Positions 35,527-45,784 of a stretch of 64,000 bases of DNA are shown here, piece by piece. The notes under the pieces are model-generated. The model searched no databases, was not told where the DNA came from, and saw nothing but the letters and a program-made list of their open reading frames with translations. The DNA comes from Bacteroidetes bacterium HGW-Bacteroidetes-4 (lineage in GTDB: Bacteria; Bacteroidota; Bacteroidia; Bacteroidales; SZUA-534), in the NCBI GenBank assembly GCA_002840905.1, contig PHDD01000009.1, positions 62,001 through 126,000 of the forward strand. Reading direction: 5' to 3'. The translations under genes and the position numbers were made by a program. Numbering within the stretch: position 1 is the stretch's first letter; every line of letters starts with the position of its first letter.

Positions 35527-35556
35527 AAAGTGTATTGATGTGGGTAAAAGTGGAAA
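35527..35556 (+). promoter_or_regulatory. Candidate MraZ operator: three 10-bp-spaced boxes
   Basis: Three direct boxes at exact 10-base steps: AAAGTGT (35527-35533), GATGTGG (35537-35543) and AAAGTGG (35547-35553), each followed by 3 bases. This fits the AAAGTG[G/T]N3 triple repeat described for MraZ in Mollicutes, with the middle box having two mismatches. The same stretch also reads as TGGGT/TGGAA 10 bases apart, like the TGGG-type E. coli sites. It lies 40-70 bases before mraZ, just upstream of a likely -7 region TTACTTTAC (35565-35573). Confidence 0.65.
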
Positions 35557-35595
35557 AAAATTCCTTACTTTACAACCTGAAAAACAGAACAATTA

Positions 35596-36057
35596 ATGAC
35601 CAATTTTATAGGCGATCATCCGTGCAAGCTCGATGGAAAAGGGCGAATCCTTTTTCCCGCTGCCCTTAAAAAGCAGTTGGGCGAAGGCGTGGTTCGTTTT
35701 GTGGTTAAAAAAGATTTGTTCGAAAAATGCCTGGTTTTATACACCATCGATGAATGGGAACGCCAAAACCAGATTATCCGCAAACAAATAAACCCATTTA
35801 ATAAAGAGCACAACCGTTTTTTACGTGGTTTTCATCGCGGAACAGCTGAGCTTATGCTCGATAACAACAACCGGCTATTGCTTCCCAAACGCTTGCTCGA
35901 CGAGGCCGGAATTGACAAAGATATTGTGCTTGCCGGACAAGACAGTAAGATTGAAATCTGGAATAAGCAAGTTTATGATGGTTTGGCCGACGACGAAATG
36001 GAATTTGCCCAGTTGGCCGAGAAAATTATGCAACAATCAAACAATGAGGAGGCATAA
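35596..36057 (+). CDS. mraZ: Transcriptional regulator MraZ
   Basis: 153 residues with two SpoVT/AbrB-like halves: LDGKGRILFPAALKK (about 13-27) and LDNNNRLLLPKRLLDEAGI. Each half carries the conserved D...R motif of MraZ, a ring-forming DNA-binding protein that represses its own dcw operon. It is the first gene of the cluster and overlaps rsmH by one base (TAATG). The upstream operator candidate fits autoregulation. Confidence 0.95.
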   Translation: MTNFIGDHPCKLDGKGRILFPAALKKQLGEGVVRFVVKKDLFEKCLVLYTIDEWERQNQIIRKQINPFNKEHNRFLRGFHRGTAELMLDNNNRLLLPKRLLDEAGIDKDIVLAGQDSKIEIWNKQVYDGLADDEMEFAQLAEKIMQQSNNEEA

Positions 36058-36956
36058 TGGAGCACTATCATACACCGGTATTACTGGAGCAGAGCATCGA
36101 CGGCCTTTCCATTAAACCCGACGGAACTTATGTGGATTGCACTTTTGGTGGCGGCGGCCATTCGCGGGCAATACTCGAAAAACTGACAACCGGAAAACTC
36201 ATCGCTTTTGATCAGGATCAGGATGCCTGGAATAATAAACCCAACAACGACCGATTAATTCTTGTGCAGGGAAACTTTCGTTACCTGCGGAATTATTTAC
36301 GCTACCATAATGCTGAAAAAGTGGACGGTATTTTAGCCGATTTGGGTGTATCGAGCCATCATTTCGACGATGAAACCCGGGGTTTTTCGTTTCGTTTCGA
36401 TACCGGACTCGACATGCGGATGAATCAGGCAGCAGAATTGACCGCAGAAAAAGTGTTGAACGAGTACAGTGTTGATGAGCTAAAAACCATTTTTAAAGTT
36501 TATGGTGAATTGAACACGGGCGGACGTATTGCAGGGTTTATCGACCGTTTCCGCAAACAACAAAAAATTGAAACTGTTGAGCAGTTCAAAGAAATTCTGA
36601 AACCTATTTTGCCTCCCAAAGCCCAATCGAAAGTATTGGCACAGGTGTTTCAGGCTTTGCGCATCGAAGTAAATCAGGAAATGGAAGCACTAAAAGAAAT
36701 GTTGCTACAAACAGCATTGGTGCTGAACCCGGGTGGAAGGCTGGTAGTTATAACCTATCATTCGCTTGAAGACCGCCTGGTGAAGAATTATATAAAAAAC
36801 GGCATGTTTGTGGGCGAGCCTGAAAAAGATTTGTATGGAAATATTTCGGTACCCTTTGCGACGGTCAACCGAAAGATTATTGTTCCCGATGAAGAAGAGA
36901 TACTTAGAAACAGTAGAGCCCGAAGTGCTAAACTTAGAATAGCTGAACGAATATAA
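36057..36956 (+). CDS. rsmH: 16S rRNA (cytosine-1402-N4)-methyltransferase
   Basis: 299 residues. RsmH (MraW) methylates C1402 in the 16S rRNA decoding centre with SAM. HTPVLLEQSIDGL at the start and VDCTFGGGGHSRAIL (26-40) are the family opener and SAM loop. ILADLGVSSHHFDDETRGFSFR and the later VITYHSLEDRLVKNY are further hallmarks. The length fits. ATG overlaps the mraZ stop. Confidence 0.96.
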   Translation: MEHYHTPVLLEQSIDGLSIKPDGTYVDCTFGGGGHSRAILEKLTTGKLIAFDQDQDAWNNKPNNDRLILVQGNFRYLRNYLRYHNAEKVDGILADLGVSSHHFDDETRGFSFRFDTGLDMRMNQAAELTAEKVLNEYSVDELKTIFKVYGELNTGGRIAGFIDRFRKQQKIETVEQFKEILKPILPPKAQSKVLAQVFQALRIEVNQEMEALKEMLLQTALVLNPGGRLVVITYHSLEDRLVKNYIKNGMFVGEPEKDLYGNISVPFATVNRKIIVPDEEEILRNSRARSAKLRIAERI

Positions 36957-36982
36957 AAACAACAAGATGCAACATTTGCAAT

Positions 36983-37351
36983 ATGAAAATTTTTGGAAAA
37001 CGAAAAATAATCAGTAGTAAAAACGAAGGTAAGATGCCCCTAAAGAATGTATTAGACGGGAGTATTCTTACTAAAGATTCGGTTATTGAGCAGTTGCCCT
37101 ATTTGTTGTTTTTAACCTTTATTGCGGTTTTGTATATCGGCAACCGCTACCATTCTGAAAAAATTGTGCGCGAAACCAGCAAAACTCAGGCTGAATTAAA
37201 AGAGTTAAGGGCCGAAAGTATTACTACCGCATCAAAACTGATGTACATGAGTAAACAATCGGAAGTAATAAAACTGGTTAATAAAAAAGGATTGGAGTTG
37301 GAAGAGGCCGTAGAGCCTCCCAAAAAATTAAGAGTTGCTAAAAATGACTGA
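36983..37351 (+). CDS. FtsL-like cell division protein
   Basis: 122 residues: basic N-terminus, one membrane helix (about 40-57, PYLLFLTFIAVLYIGNR), then a helix rich in Glu/Lys with coiled-coil heptads (EKIVRETSKTQAELKELRAES). This topology and its place between rsmH and ftsI identify it as the FtsL-like protein of Bacteroidota; sequence similarity to E. coli FtsL is low. Its last codons overlap ftsI by 17 bases. Confidence 0.8.
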   Translation: MKIFGKRKIISSKNEGKMPLKNVLDGSILTKDSVIEQLPYLLFLTFIAVLYIGNRYHSEKIVRETSKTQAELKELRAESITTASKLMYMSKQSEVIKLVNKKGLELEEAVEPPKKLRVAKND

Positions 37352-39461
37352 AAACAATACACGAAAAGAGCTTGTGGTTCGCCTTAGCATGGTTTACATT
37401 GCTGTGGTGGCTTTTGCTTTGGGGATAGTTGTTAAGGTCGTTTATTTGCAGGTAGCCGAACACGATAAATGGATTAACGCGAATACGTTCAGTCAAAAAG
37501 ATATAGTTATTGAACCCGATCGGGGCGATATTTGTGCTTCCGACGGTAGAATTCTGGCCACGTCGGTACCTTATTATGAAGTTCGCATCGATTTAAAAAG
37601 CCCGGGAATTACCCATGAGGTTTTTAATAAAAACATTGATTCTTTGGCCCTGGCCTTATCAAATCTTTTTCGAGACAAATCGGCCAACGAATATAAACGT
37701 GAGTTAATAGCCCAACGGGCAAAAGGTTCCCGATATCATTTATTGCAGCGCCGGGTAGATTATACTCAACTAAAAGAGATTAAAACTTTTCCCATTTTAA
37801 ATCGGGGACAATACAAAGGCGGGCTGATAGTTATTCAGGAAAACAGAAGAATTCAACCCTTTGTTAATCTGGCCAGTCGCACTATAGGTTATCAAAATAA
37901 AGGAGGAACCGATGTGGGACTCGAAGATGCTTTCAATCATTTTTTAAGTGGTGAAAAAGGAGTGCGCATGGTACAACGGATAGCCGGAAACTATTGGATG
38001 CCGGTGAACGATGGCAGCGAAGTGGAGCCTCAAAACGGATACGATGTAATCACAACCATCGATATAAATTTACAGGATGTTGCTCATGCAGCTTTGCATC
38101 ATCAGCTGCAAAGGCATAGTGCCAGTCATGGTGTAGCCATTCTTATGGAAGTAAAGACAGGCGATGTTAAAGCAATTGTTAACTTAAAACGCGATAAAGA
38201 AGGTTTTTATACCGAACAATTTAATTATGCCATTGGTGAACGTACTGAACCGGGTTCAACGTTTAAGCTGCCAGCGTTAATGGTGGCTCTTGAAGATGGT
38301 TATGTTGACCTGGACGACAGTGTTGACACCGGAAGCGGTGTGGTTCGTTATCACGACAAAGACGTTCGCGATTCTAAAGAAGGGGGATTTGGTAAAATAA
38401 CCGTCCAACGGGCTTTCGAAGTTTCATCGAATGTAGGATTGTCGAAAATAATAACACAATACTACACAGGTAACGAAGAACGCTTTGTAAAAGGATTAAA
38501 ACGAATGTCGCTAACCGAGCGCCTGAACGTTGACATTAAAGGTGAGCGCTCACCGTACATCAAGTTTCCATCCGACACATTATGGTCGGGTGTTTCGTTG
38601 CCTCAAATGGCGTATGGTTATGAGGTGGAACAAACTCCTTTGCAGATACTTACTTTTTACAATGCGGTAGCCAATAACGGAAAAATGTTGCGTCCCCGTT
38701 TTGTAAAAGCAGTTACCGACCATGGAAGGGTAGTTGAACGTTTTAGCACCCAGGTTATAAATCCAACCATTTGTTCGCGATCAACCATCAACAAGGCAAA
38801 GAAAATGCTTGAAGGAGTGGTGGAAAGAGGTTCGGCGCAGAACCTTAAGAATTCAAATTATAAAATTGCAGGAAAAACCGGCACTGCCCAGATAGCGAAT
38901 CAGAAATACGGTTACAAGTACAATTCCCAGGTAAGTTATCAGGCATCATTTGTTGGCTATTTTCCGGCCGATAACCCAAGGTACAGCTGTATCGTTGTGG
39001 TGAACGCTCCGTCAAGCGGGGTTTATTATGGTAACCTTGTTGCAGGTCAGGTATTTAAAGTAATTGCCGATAAAGTGTATTCTACCAGCCTCGATATGCA
39101 CGAAGCAATCGCAAAGCAGCAATTAATCGCTGAGAATATTCCCTACACCCGAAACGGCCATAAACTTGAATTGGAACATGTGTTGAAAGAACTATCGATT
39201 CAATCGGTTGGGGTTGATATTAACTCGCAATGGGTGGCTACGGCAAAACGCGACACAACGGTTCAGTTATACAACCGCTATGTTAAAAAGAATGAGGTAC
39301 CCGACGTAAGTGGTATGGGAGCCAAAGATGCCTTGTATATTCTTGAAAACCTAGGTTTACACGTAATTGTGCATGGTAGGGGTACCGTTAATTCACAATC
39401 GATTCAACCGGGGAGCCGCATTAATAAAGGAGATAAAATTGTATTAAACCTAATATCGTGA
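37335..39461 (+). CDS. ftsI: Peptidoglycan transpeptidase FtsI (PBP3/PBP2-type, with PASTA domain)
   Basis: 708 residues. Short cytoplasmic tail, membrane helix (about 13-35), dimerisation domain, transpeptidase domain, then a C-terminal PASTA domain (about 650-708: VPDVSGMGAKDALYILENLGL). The catalytic STFK is in RTEPGSTFKLPALM, then SSNVGLSK and AGKTGTAQ. It makes septal cross-links with FtsW. ATG 37335 or 37344 are both possible; the gene overlaps ftsL. PASTA-type division PBPs are normal in Bacteroidota. Confidence 0.94.
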   Translation: MLKMTENNTRKELVVRLSMVYIAVVAFALGIVVKVVYLQVAEHDKWINANTFSQKDIVIEPDRGDICASDGRILATSVPYYEVRIDLKSPGITHEVFNKNIDSLALALSNLFRDKSANEYKRELIAQRAKGSRYHLLQRRVDYTQLKEIKTFPILNRGQYKGGLIVIQENRRIQPFVNLASRTIGYQNKGGTDVGLEDAFNHFLSGEKGVRMVQRIAGNYWMPVNDGSEVEPQNGYDVITTIDINLQDVAHAALHHQLQRHSASHGVAILMEVKTGDVKAIVNLKRDKEGFYTEQFNYAIGERTEPGSTFKLPALMVALEDGYVDLDDSVDTGSGVVRYHDKDVRDSKEGGFGKITVQRAFEVSSNVGLSKIITQYYTGNEERFVKGLKRMSLTERLNVDIKGERSPYIKFPSDTLWSGVSLPQMAYGYEVEQTPLQILTFYNAVANNGKMLRPRFVKAVTDHGRVVERFSTQVINPTICSRSTINKAKKMLEGVVERGSAQNLKNSNYKIAGKTGTAQIANQKYGYKYNSQVSYQASFVGYFPADNPRYSCIVVVNAPSSGVYYGNLVAGQVFKVIADKVYSTSLDMHEAIAKQQLIAENIPYTRNGHKLELEHVLKELSIQSVGVDINSQWVATAKRDTTVQLYNRYVKKNEVPDVSGMGAKDALYILENLGLHVIVHGRGTVNSQSIQPGSRINKGDKIVLNLIS

Positions 39462-40915
39462 ATAGTTTACAACAAATAATACAACCTATTGAAGTGCTTA
39501 AATGGCATGGAGCGCAAAATCCTACTATCGGTCAAATCCGGTTCGATTCACGTCAGGTTTTACCGAACGATATTTTTGTTGCAGTTAAAGGTTATCAAAC
39601 CGATGGCCATGCTTATATAGCTAAAGCTATCGAAAGCGGAGCCGCAGTAATTGTTTGTCAGGAAATGCCTGCTGAGTTAAATGAAAAAATCACCCATATT
39701 CAGGTAACTGACACGGCTGAGGCTCTTGGTATAATGGCTTCTAATTATTATGGGAACCCATCGCAGCAATTAAAGTTGGTAGGTGTTACCGGAACTAACG
39801 GAAAAACCACAACCGTAACACTTTTGCATCAGTTATTTGTAAATCTTGGATATAAGGCGGGTTTATTGTCGACCATTTGCAATAAGGTACACAATCAGGT
39901 TCTGGCTGCCACGCACACTACGCCCGATCCGCTTCAGTTAAACCAGCTTTTGGCCGAAATGATTGCTTCAGGCTGCGATTATTGTTTTATGGAAGTCAGC
40001 TCGCATGCTGCACACCAAAAACGCATTGCCGGATTAACATTTGCCGGAGCCGTATTTTCCAATATTACGCAAGACCACTTAGATTACCATGAAACCTTTG
40101 CTGCTTATATAAAAGCAAAAAAAATGTTTTTCGACGATTTAACTGATGCCTCGTTTGCTTTAATTAATTCCGATGATAAAAACGGAAAAATAATGGTGCA
40201 GAATTGTAAGGCGAGAGTGCATACCTATGGATTGAAAAGCATGGCCCGCTTTATGGGAAAAATATTGGAACGCCATATCGATGGCATGTTGGTATCGTTC
40301 GACCACACAGAAATATGGACTCGCTTTATTGGAGGTTTTAATGCTTACAATTTGCTGGCAGTTTATGGAACAGCTCTTTTGCTGAATCAACAAAAGGATC
40401 AGGTTATTAGGGAATTAAGCCGTTTATTGCCGGTCGAGGGGCGTTTTCAATACCTTAAATCAAAATCGGGTAAACTGGCAATTGTTGATTATGCGCACAC
40501 CCCCGATGCGCTCGAAAATGTTTTAACTACCATCCAGGAAATAATAGAGGGTGATGGTAAAATAATTACCGTAGCCGGTGCCGGAGGAAACCGCGACAAA
40601 ACCAAACGACCATTAATGGCTCAGGTTGCTGTGAAATACAGCAATCAGGTAATTCTTACTTCCGATAATCCACGCAACGAAGAACCGGAAGCAATTATTG
40701 CCGACATGAAAGCCGGTGTGTTACCTCCCTATACCAACAGGCTTTTAGCTATTACCAACCGTAAGGAAGCCATCCGAACCGCATGTTTGCTGGCTCAACC
40801 AGGCGACATTATTTTGGTGGCAGGCAAAGGTCACGAAACCTATCAGGAAGTAAAAGGAGTTAAACATCATTTTGACGACAGAGAAGTAATATTAGAAATA
40901 TTTGAAACCGAATAG
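39458..40915 (+). CDS. murE: UDP-N-acetylmuramoyl-L-alanyl-D-glutamate--2,6-diaminopimelate ligase
   Basis: 485 residues. Adds the third stem residue in cytoplasmic peptidoglycan synthesis. [11 protein letters not shown] (109-119) is the ATP loop, and [11 protein letters not shown] and [15 protein letters not shown] follow. [12 protein letters not shown] carries the DNPR motif that reads meso-diaminopimelate rather than lysine. The start is a GTG at 39458 that overlaps the ftsI stop by 4 bases. Confidence 0.95.
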   Translation: MNSLQQIIQPIEVLKWHGAQNPTIGQIRFDSRQVLPNDIFVAVKGYQTDGHAYIAKAIESGAAVIVCQEMPAELNEKITHIQVTDTAEALGIMASNYYGNPSQQLKLVGVTGTNGKTTTVTLLHQLFVNLGYKAGLLSTICNKVHNQVLAATHTTPDPLQLNQLLAEMIASGCDYCFMEVSSHAAHQKRIAGLTFAGAVFSNITQDHLDYHETFAAYIKAKKMFFDDLTDASFALINSDDKNGKIMVQNCKARVHTYGLKSMARFMGKILERHIDGMLVSFDHTEIWTRFIGGFNAYNLLAVYGTALLLNQQKDQVIRELSRLLPVEGRFQYLKSKSGKLAIVDYAHTPDALENVLTTIQEIIEGDGKIITVAGAGGNRDKTKRPLMAQVAVKYSNQVILTSDNPRNEEPEAIIADMKAGVLPPYTNRLLAITNRKEAIRTACLLAQPGDIILVAGKGHETYQEVKGVKHHFDDREVILEIFETE

Positions 40916-40917
40916 TT

Positions 40918-42168
40918 ATGTTGTATTATTTGTTTGAATACCTTGAATCGATGAATGTGCCTGGTGCAGGTGTATTTCAGTACATTTCATTCCGCTCGGG
41001 AATGGCCATTATTTTTTCATTGGCAATGGCTGCCATTTATGGCAAAAGGGTGATTCGGTTTTTACAAAAAAAACAGATTGGCGAAGTGGTACGCGATTTA
41101 GGGCTCGAAGGACAAATGCAAAAAAAGGGAACGCCAACCATGGGAGGCCTTATTATTTTAGGCTCGATTGTGATTCCGGTTTTGCTTTTTGCCAAACTCG
41201 ACAACATTTATATTATTTTAATGCTGATAACAACAGTTTGGCTTGGCTTTATTGGTTTTATCGACGATTACATTAAAGTTTTTAAGAAAGATAAAAAAGG
41301 TTTGGCCGGAAAATTTAAAATATTGGGACAGATTGGTTTGGGTTTAATAGTGGGGCTTACCCTTTATATGAGTGACGATGTGGTTATTCGTGAAAAAGTT
41401 CCAACCACCGGAAATGAACCTAAAATTGAACTCATAGCCGATGAAATTAATGCTGTAACTCCCGGATATCAGGTTATCGATGTAAAATCTACAAAAACAA
41501 CCATTCCGTTTTTAAAGAATAATGAAGCCGATTATGCAAACCTGGTCAGATTCCTGGGCGACGAAGCTTCAAAAAAATGGGGCTGGTTGGTCTTTGTTGT
41601 TGTGGTAATATTTATCATTACCGCAGTAAGCAACGGGGCCAACATGACCGATGGTCTCGATGGACTTGCAACGGGAACATCGGCCATAATGGGGGCTACG
41701 CTGGGAATTCTGGCCTACGTTTCAGGCAACTTAATATTTTCCGACTACCTGAACATTATGTACATACCACATACCGGCGAACTGGTAGTTTTTGCTGCTG
41801 CGTTTATTGGTGCTACTGTAGGTTTTTTGTGGTACAATTCGTATCCGGCTCAGGTTTTTATGGGCGATACAGGCAGTTTGTCGCTGGGTGGAATCATTGC
41901 CGTTTATGCCATTGTTATTCATAAGGAATTGTTGATCCCCATTTTATGTGGAATTTTTTTGGTCGAAAACCTGTCGGTAGTTATGCAGGTGTCGTGGTTT
42001 AAATATACCAAAAAACGTTTTGGCGAAGGTCGCCGCATTTTTAAAATGGCTCCTCTACACCATCATTTTCAGGTTAAAGGAATACCCGAGGCTAAGATAG
42101 TTACCCGTTTCTGGATAGTGGGAATCATGTTGGCTGTATTAACCATTGTTACCTTAAAAGTCAGGTAG
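40918..42168 (+). CDS. mraY: Phospho-N-acetylmuramoyl-pentapeptide transferase
   Basis: 416 residues, about ten membrane helices. MraY moves phospho-MurNAc-pentapeptide onto undecaprenyl phosphate, giving lipid [12 protein letters not shown] (about 73-83), FIDDYIKV and [12 protein letters not shown] carry the family Asp residues; the end motif [11 protein letters not shown] is also present. A periplasmic insertion around residues 150-215 ([17 protein letters not shown]...) makes it longer than the 360-residue E. coli enzyme, as is usual in Bacteroidota. It starts 2 bases after murE. Confidence 0.96.
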   Translation: MLYYLFEYLESMNVPGAGVFQYISFRSGMAIIFSLAMAAIYGKRVIRFLQKKQIGEVVRDLGLEGQMQKKGTPTMGGLIILGSIVIPVLLFAKLDNIYIILMLITTVWLGFIGFIDDYIKVFKKDKKGLAGKFKILGQIGLGLIVGLTLYMSDDVVIREKVPTTGNEPKIELIADEINAVTPGYQVIDVKSTKTTIPFLKNNEADYANLVRFLGDEASKKWGWLVFVVVVIFIITAVSNGANMTDGLDGLATGTSAIMGATLGILAYVSGNLIFSDYLNIMYIPHTGELVVFAAAFIGATVGFLWYNSYPAQVFMGDTGSLSLGGIIAVYAIVIHKELLIPILCGIFLVENLSVVMQVSWFKYTKKRFGEGRRIFKMAPLHHHFQVKGIPEAKIVTRFWIVGIMLAVLTIVTLKVR

Positions 42169-42171
42169 TAT

Positions 42172-43515
42172 ATGATGCAAAATAAAAAAATAGTCGTTTT
42201 AGGAGCTGGCGAAAGTGGTGTTGGTGCTGCCCTTTTAGCTAAAATTAAAGAATTCGAAGTGTTTGTTTCCGACTTTGGTTCAATTGCTGATAAGTATAAA
42301 GAAGAAATGAATCAGCATCAGATTCCCTGGGAAGAGAACGGACATACCATCGAAAAGCTTAATACAGCAGGCTTAATTATTAAAAGTCCCGGAATTCCTG
42401 ATAAAGCTCCTATTGTGACCAGTTTAAATGAATTGGGAATTTCAATTGTTTCCGAAATTGAATTTGCATATTCATACACTCAGGCTTTTGTAATTGGAAT
42501 TACCGGAAGCAACGGAAAAACTACTACAACCCTGCTTACTTACGAGATTCTTAAGCGGGCCGGGCTTAATGTGGGGATTGCCGGAAATATCGGAAAAAGT
42601 TTTGCCCGGCAGGTGGCTACCGAGTCATTCGATTATTATGTGCTTGAGTTGAGCAGCTTTCAGCTCGATGGCATGTTTAGCTTTAAAGCCGATATTGCTG
42701 TACTCATGAATATAACACCCGATCATTTGGATCGCTACGAATATAAATTCGAAAATTATGTGGCTTCAAAATTCCGCATCATTCAAAACATGACGAAAAA
42801 TCAAAAACTGATTTTTTGCCACGACGACGAAGTAATTGTGGAAAGGCTGAAGCAAATTAACCCTGATATTGAATTGCTGCCTTTTTCGTTAAACGAAAAG
42901 TTGCTTCATGGGGCATTTATTGAAGACGATCAGTTAGTTGTTAAACTCAATAATTCTGAATTTACTATGGATATTAAGGATTTAGCGTTGCAAGGCAAGC
43001 ACAACACCTACAATTCCATGGTGGCTGCTGTAGCTGCCAATGTACTTCAAATTAAAAAAGAAACCATCCGCGATTGTTTGACCAATTTTCAAGGGGTTGA
43101 GCATCGCCTGGAACCGGTTATACAAGTGCATAAAATTGAATTTATCAACGACTCAAAAGCCACCAATGTAAATTCAACCTGGTATGCACTCGAAAGCATG
43201 AAAAAGCCCGTAGTATGGATTGTTGGAGGCATTGACAAAGGTAACGACTATGAAAAACTTTTGCCTATGGTAAAAGAAAAAGTAAAAGCCATTGTTTGCC
43301 TGGGAGTCGATAATACCAATATTCACAAGGCTTTCGACAGGCAGGTGAAAACAATTGTTGATACGCAGTCGATGAACGAAGCCGTGCGCTCTGCTTATTT
43401 TCTGGCGGCGAATGGCGATGTAGTGCTGTTGTCACCAGCTTGTGCCAGTTTTGATTTATTTGAGAATTATGAAGATCGTGGACGAAAATTTAAACAGGCA
43501 GTAAGAAATCTGTAA
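42172..43515 (+). CDS. murD: UDP-N-acetylmuramoylalanine--D-glutamate ligase
   Basis: 447 residues. Adds D-Glu to UDP-MurNAc-L-Ala. Starts at ATG 42172 (a second ATG follows at 42175). Rossmann opener VVLGAGESGVGAALLA, ATP loop GITGSNGKTTTT (about 109-120), NITPDHLDRYEYKFENY and HRLEPV...FINDSKATN are all normal MurD features. It lies between mraY and ftsW. Confidence 0.95.
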   Translation: MMQNKKIVVLGAGESGVGAALLAKIKEFEVFVSDFGSIADKYKEEMNQHQIPWEENGHTIEKLNTAGLIIKSPGIPDKAPIVTSLNELGISIVSEIEFAYSYTQAFVIGITGSNGKTTTTLLTYEILKRAGLNVGIAGNIGKSFARQVATESFDYYVLELSSFQLDGMFSFKADIAVLMNITPDHLDRYEYKFENYVASKFRIIQNMTKNQKLIFCHDDEVIVERLKQINPDIELLPFSLNEKLLHGAFIEDDQLVVKLNNSEFTMDIKDLALQGKHNTYNSMVAAVAANVLQIKKETIRDCLTNFQGVEHRLEPVIQVHKIEFINDSKATNVNSTWYALESMKKPVVWIVGGIDKGNDYEKLLPMVKEKVKAIVCLGVDNTNIHKAFDRQVKTIVDTQSMNEAVRSAYFLAANGDVVLLSPACASFDLFENYEDRGRKFKQAVRNL

Positions 43516-43523
43516 ATGAAGAA

Positions 43524-44705
43524 TTGGTGAAAGAAAAGTTTATAAAATATTTTAAAGGCGATACGGCCATCTGGCTCATCCTTTTTTTGCTGGCTATTTT
43601 TTCAATGCTCACTGTGTTTAGTGCCACTGGAACCTTAGCCTACAAAAAAATGGGAGGCAACACCTCATACTTTTTATTCAGGCATGGAGCGTTTCTGGTT
43701 TTTGGTGTGGGAATCGTTTTTTTGGTTCACAATATTTCGTACAAAGTGTATTATGCCTTATCGCAAATGTTGCTTTATTTAAGTGTACCGCTGCTTGCCT
43801 GGACCCTGTTTAAAGGAGTCAGCCTGAACGAAGCAGCACGTTGGATTACCTTGCCGGGAACAGGAATCTCATTTCAAACCTCCGATTTTGCCAAATTCGC
43901 ATTAATTATGTATGTAGCTCGGGTGCTCTCCCGAAATCAGGAACAAATAGCCGATATTAAAGCAGCCTTTCAACCCATTTTAATCTGGACACTTATTGTT
44001 TGCGGATTAATTCTACCGGCAAACTTTTCAACAGCCGCTATGCTTTTTGTTATTTGTGTGGTGCTAATGTTTATTGGAAGGGTTAAAATGAAGCATCTGT
44101 TAGGCTTGGTTGGAGCAGGTATTATTGCATTGACTTTATTTATAGCGCTGGTTTGGAATATGCCCGATAAAGGACGTATCGGCACCTGGAAAGCCCGTAT
44201 CGAAAGTTTTATTAATGACGATAGCGAAGGAAACTACCAGTCGAATCAGGCAAAGATTGCTATTGTACAGGGCGGACTGTTTGGTCGCGGCCCCGGGAAC
44301 AGCATACAACGTAACTTTTTGCCTCATCCGTATTCCGATTTTATTTATGCCATAATTCTTGAAGAATATGGTTTGCTTGGAGGTGTTATTATCCTGTTAT
44401 TGTACTTGTTTTTATTGTATCGGGTGGGTATCATTGTCCGGAACAGCCAGCGAACCTTTCCAGCTTTTTTGGTAGTTGGGCTGGCGTTTAGCCTGGTTTT
44501 CCAGGCACTTTTAAATATGGGTGTTGCGGTAAACGTTTTTCCGGTAACTGGTCAAACCTTGCCTTTTGTAAGTATGGGTGGTACCTCAATAATATTTACC
44601 AGTGTGGCTTTTGGTATAATTTTAAGCGTAAGCCGAACGGTTCAACCCATTAAGGATCCTATTGCAAACGAACTAGAAATTGAAACCGATGAAGATAATT
44701 ATTAG
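43524..44705 (+). CDS. ftsW: Peptidoglycan glycosyltransferase FtsW
   Basis: 393 residues, ten or so membrane helices of the SEDS family. FtsW polymerises lipid II at the septum with FtsI. GAARW-type NEAARWITLPGTGISFQTSDFAKFALI and the later SDFIYAIILEEYGLLGG and GQTLPFVSMGGTSI are family motifs. No ATG is available: the start is TTG 43524 or GTG 43527. The 3' end overlaps murG. Confidence 0.95.
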   Translation: MVKEKFIKYFKGDTAIWLILFLLAIFSMLTVFSATGTLAYKKMGGNTSYFLFRHGAFLVFGVGIVFLVHNISYKVYYALSQMLLYLSVPLLAWTLFKGVSLNEAARWITLPGTGISFQTSDFAKFALIMYVARVLSRNQEQIADIKAAFQPILIWTLIVCGLILPANFSTAAMLFVICVVLMFIGRVKMKHLLGLVGAGIIALTLFIALVWNMPDKGRIGTWKARIESFINDDSEGNYQSNQAKIAIVQGGLFGRGPGNSIQRNFLPHPYSDFIYAIILEEYGLLGGVIILLLYLFLLYRVGIIVRNSQRTFPAFLVVGLAFSLVFQALLNMGVAVNVFPVTGQTLPFVSMGGTSIIFTSVAFGIILSVSRTVQPIKDPIANELEIETDEDNY

Positions 44706-45777
44706 CGGAGGAGGTACAGGCGGCCATATTTTTCCGGCATTGGCCATTGCACGAGCATTGCAACGTCGCGATAATCAGACGGAAATTCTTTTTGTCGGTG
44801 CTCATAATCGGATGGAGATGGAAAAAGTCCCCGCCGCAGGATATAAAATTGTTGGACTCCCAGTAACCGGATTTCAACGCCGATTGTCGATGAAAAACCT
44901 GGCATTTTTCCCCAAGTTGCTTATTAGTCTTACCAAATGCAAAAGCATAATAAAAGCATTTAAACCCGACGTAGTAATTGGTGTGGGTGGTTTTGCCAGC
45001 GGACCACTGCTTTGGGTAGCCCAACGAATGAAGGTTCCCACGCTCATTCAGGAACAAAATTCGTATGCAGGAATTACCAATAAATTGCTCGCACGAAGGG
45101 CTGCCAGAATTTGTGTGGCTTACGATAGAATGGATCGCTACTTTTCCAAAACAAAAATTACCAAAACGGGAAATCCGGTTCGCAACGATTTAACCGATCT
45201 TAAATCAAAGATTCCGGAAGCCTTGCAATTCTTTCACCTCGATAAGAATAAAAAAACCGTATTGGTAGTGGGAGGAAGCCTGGGGGCCCGAACCATTAAC
45301 GAGAGCCTTGCGTTTAATCTTGATGAGTTGATACGCAGGAACTTTCAGGTTATCTGGCAAACAGGAACCTATTATTACGAAAGCGCCAAATTAACATTGG
45401 AGCAATACGCAGGTCACCATGTGCAGGTACATCAGTTCATAAACCGAATGGATTTGGCTTTTGCTGCTGCTGATTACATTATTTCACGCGCAGGAGCCGG
45501 TACTATTTCGGAATTATGCATAGTCGGAAAACCGGTTATTCTGGTGCCAAGTCCCAATGTGGCAGAGGATCATCAAACTAAAAATGCCTTGTCGCTGGTC
45601 GAAAAAGATGCAGCAATAATGGTTAAAGACAATGAAGCCAGGGAAAAACTGGTGTCCCGCTTGCTTGAGCTTACCGGTAGCGAAAGCCGCGGTGTAGAAT
45701 TGGGTGTTAACATTCAAAAACTGGCAAAGCCCAATGCCGATTATTTAATTGTTGATGAAGTTTACCGTTTAATATAG
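44689..45777 (+). CDS. murG: UDP-N-acetylglucosamine--lipid I transferase MurG
   Basis: 362 residues from ATG 44689 (MKIIISGGGTGGHIFPALAIA, the family N-terminus); the frame could open at TTG 44680. MurG adds GlcNAc to lipid I, giving lipid II. The acceptor loop GGTGGH, VIGVGGFASGPLL, VVGGSLGAR and DYIISRAGAGTISEL are the normal motifs. It overlaps ftsW by 17 bases. Confidence 0.96.
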   Translation: MKIIISGGGTGGHIFPALAIARALQRRDNQTEILFVGAHNRMEMEKVPAAGYKIVGLPVTGFQRRLSMKNLAFFPKLLISLTKCKSIIKAFKPDVVIGVGGFASGPLLWVAQRMKVPTLIQEQNSYAGITNKLLARRAARICVAYDRMDRYFSKTKITKTGNPVRNDLTDLKSKIPEALQFFHLDKNKKTVLVVGGSLGARTINESLAFNLDELIRRNFQVIWQTGTYYYESAKLTLEQYAGHHVQVHQFINRMDLAFAAADYIISRAGAGTISELCIVGKPVILVPSPNVAEDHQTKNALSLVEKDAAIMVKDNEAREKLVSRLLELTGSESRGVELGVNIQKLAKPNADYLIVDEVYRLI

Positions 45778-45784
45778 TAGCATT

